7,623 bases of DNA, taken from the NCBI GenBank assembly GCA_964371865.1, contig CAYJOR010000094.1:1-7623 (forward strand). Direction: 5' to 3'. A program made the translations under genes and the position numbers. Under the pieces are notes generated by a model. The model did no database searches. It was not told the origin of the DNA and worked only from the letters and a program-made list of their open reading frames with translations. This document shows, in pieces, positions 7,067-7,623 of this stretch; position 1 is the first letter of the stretch; every line of letters begins with the position of its first letter. This stretch comes from CAYJAZ01 sp964371865 (GTDB lineage Bacteria > Desulfobacterota > Desulfovibrionia > Desulfovibrionales > Desulfovibrionaceae).

Positions 7067-7095
7067 AGGTTAGCGTAGTCAATCAGACATGTCAA
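7067..7095 (-). promoter_or_regulatory. Probable nitroreductase promoter
   Basis: On the minus strand a consensus TTGACA (complement of 7090-7095) is separated by exactly 17 bases from TAACCT (complement of 7067-7072). The start codon is about 48 bases further downstream. The -35 is perfect and the -10 weak, a combination often seen at activated promoters. Confidence 0.5.
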
Positions 7096-7122
7096 ATGTT
7101 CCCCAAAAAGAAATTTAACTAC

Positions 7123-7274
7123 TAGGGTGTGTTTCTAAAGTAATTCTTTTACCTTTTGAACTTCGTCAAAACAATTTTTTATTAAGTTTCTGTATGTTTT
7201 GATACACTGCACTTCATAAAAAATCACTTTTTCTTGTCAAAAGAGCAAAATCTCTTAATTTAGAAACACACCTA
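7123..7274. mobile_element. MITE-like hairpin element, right copy (inverted)
   Basis: This is the second copy of the element at 6348-6500, in the opposite orientation. The 40 bases at 7192-7231 are the exact reverse complement of 6392-6431. The ends are TAGGGTGTGTTTCTAAA and TTTAGAAACACACCTA, again bordered by TA, with one base lost at the right tip. The outer arms have diverged more than the core. The two copies enclose the nitroreductase gene and its promoter in a segment of about 930 bp, arranged like a composite unit. Confidence 0.75.
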
Positions 7275-7294
7275 GGTAGTAAATTTTAAAAAAA

Positions 7295-7402
7295 GTAACA
7301 AATCGTTACAAAATGTAAACCATAAAGCCGTTTAGATTCATTTACTACCGATAAAGGTTCATATCGTCCGTTAATGTTCGATAAGAGTCTTTACAAATCG
7401 AA
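7295..7402. promoter_or_regulatory. Short repeats upstream of the AlpA-like gene
   Basis: GTAAC, GTTAC and GTAAAC start at 7295, 7305 and 7315, ten bases apart and alternating in orientation. Further on, CGATAA occurs at 7349 and 7379, exactly 30 bases apart, and TTCGAT (7378) is mirrored by ATCGAA (7397). The interval 7275-7528 has no gene. The pattern suits operator or iteron-like sites for a mobile-element regulator, but copies are short and the case is modest. Confidence 0.35.
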
Positions 7403-7454
7403 GAGAACCGAAGAAGTACAACAAGCATACTATACAAAATCAATAGGTTATGAT

Positions 7455-7490
7455 AGCCCTTTAAGTCTCAAAAAAACTTATAGGGCTTTT
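7455..7490 (+). terminator. Terminator-like hairpin before the AlpA-like gene
   Basis: AGCCCT-T-TAAGT (7455-7466) pairs with ACTTA-T-AGGGCT (7476-7487) around a 9-base A-rich loop, then TTTTCTATTTT follows. It reads as a plus-strand Rho-independent terminator, 39 bases before the next start codon. Since no gene lies upstream on this strand, it may end a short leader or small RNA and act as an attenuator, or mark the end of a transcript lost in rearrangement. Confidence 0.6.
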
Positions 7491-7528
7491 CTATTTTAAG
7501 CTCTAGATAAAAAAAGGAGCATTTTAAT

Positions 7529-7623
7529 ATGTCAAAAAATCAAATCTATGTAAGACCAAAAGAAATCTGTGAAATGATTGGTATAGGTATCTCAACTTTT
7601 TGGAGATGGACAAAACGTGAAGA
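7529..7623 (+). CDS. AlpA-like helix-turn-helix protein, 5' part
   Basis: Only the first 31 codons are in the window. They read MSKNQIYVRPKEICEMIGIG followed by ISTFWRWTKRE, a typical start of the AlpA/MerR-like excisionase fold: a basic leader, then a helix-turn-helix with the conserved STFWRW recognition-helix pattern. Proteins of this kind are small (about 60-100 residues) regulators or excision factors in prophages, satellites and integrative elements. The ATG is preceded by AAGGAG nine to ten bases upstream. Strand and style differ from the mae genes, which suggests a mobile element beginning here. Whether an integrase follows cannot be seen, so the family call is good but the role is uncertain. 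Confidence 0.75.
   Translation, partial: MSKNQIYVRPKEICEMIGIGISTFWRWTKRE

Overview
The window is A/T-rich, roughly one-third G+C by eye, and looks like the chromosome of a low-G+C, probably fermentative anaerobic bacterium. Its core is a malate-utilisation (mae) cluster on the minus strand. It resembles the maePE/maeKR loci of lactobacilli and streptococci: a 2-hydroxycarboxylate transporter, a CitA/DcuS-type sensor kinase, a CitB-type response regulator and a short (390 aa) malic enzyme. A Bacillota or Negativicutes-like host fits, but the sequence does not fix the taxon and I have no search result to support one.

Layout. Positions 1-1075 hold no convincing gene. They are rich in repeats: an oriT-like palindrome cluster (23-93), a 34-bp-spaced direct repeat (214-266), a degenerate 30-bp tandem array (539-658) and a run of inverted repeats (715-880). 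The mae cluster follows on the minus strand. In transcription order it is maeP (6109-4847), maeK (4718-3044), maeR (3047-2388) and maeE (2248-1076), with a terminator at 984-1031. Upstream of maeP lies a separate minus-strand nitroreductase gene (7019-6498), enclosed by two inverted copies of a ~153-bp hairpin element that looks like a MITE. At the right edge a plus-strand gene for an AlpA-like helix-turn-helix protein begins (7529), preceded by short repeats and a terminator-like hairpin. This suggests a mobile element continuing to the right.

How it works together. An intact system would sense malate outside the cell with MaeK and phosphorylate MaeR. It would then switch on the importer MaeP and the malic enzyme MaeE, giving pyruvate + CO2 + NADH. 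A 15-bp sequence inside a set of AACTT repeats spaced about one helical turn apart occurs upstream of both maeP and maeE, and is a good candidate operator. As written here the system is broken twice. maeP has an in-frame TGA at codon 302, probably a former Trp codon, which removes its second half. maeK has a one-base frameshift in its sensor domain. Correcting one base in each restores full-length proteins of normal family architecture, so the choice is between very recent pseudogenes and sequencing errors. maeR and maeE are intact.
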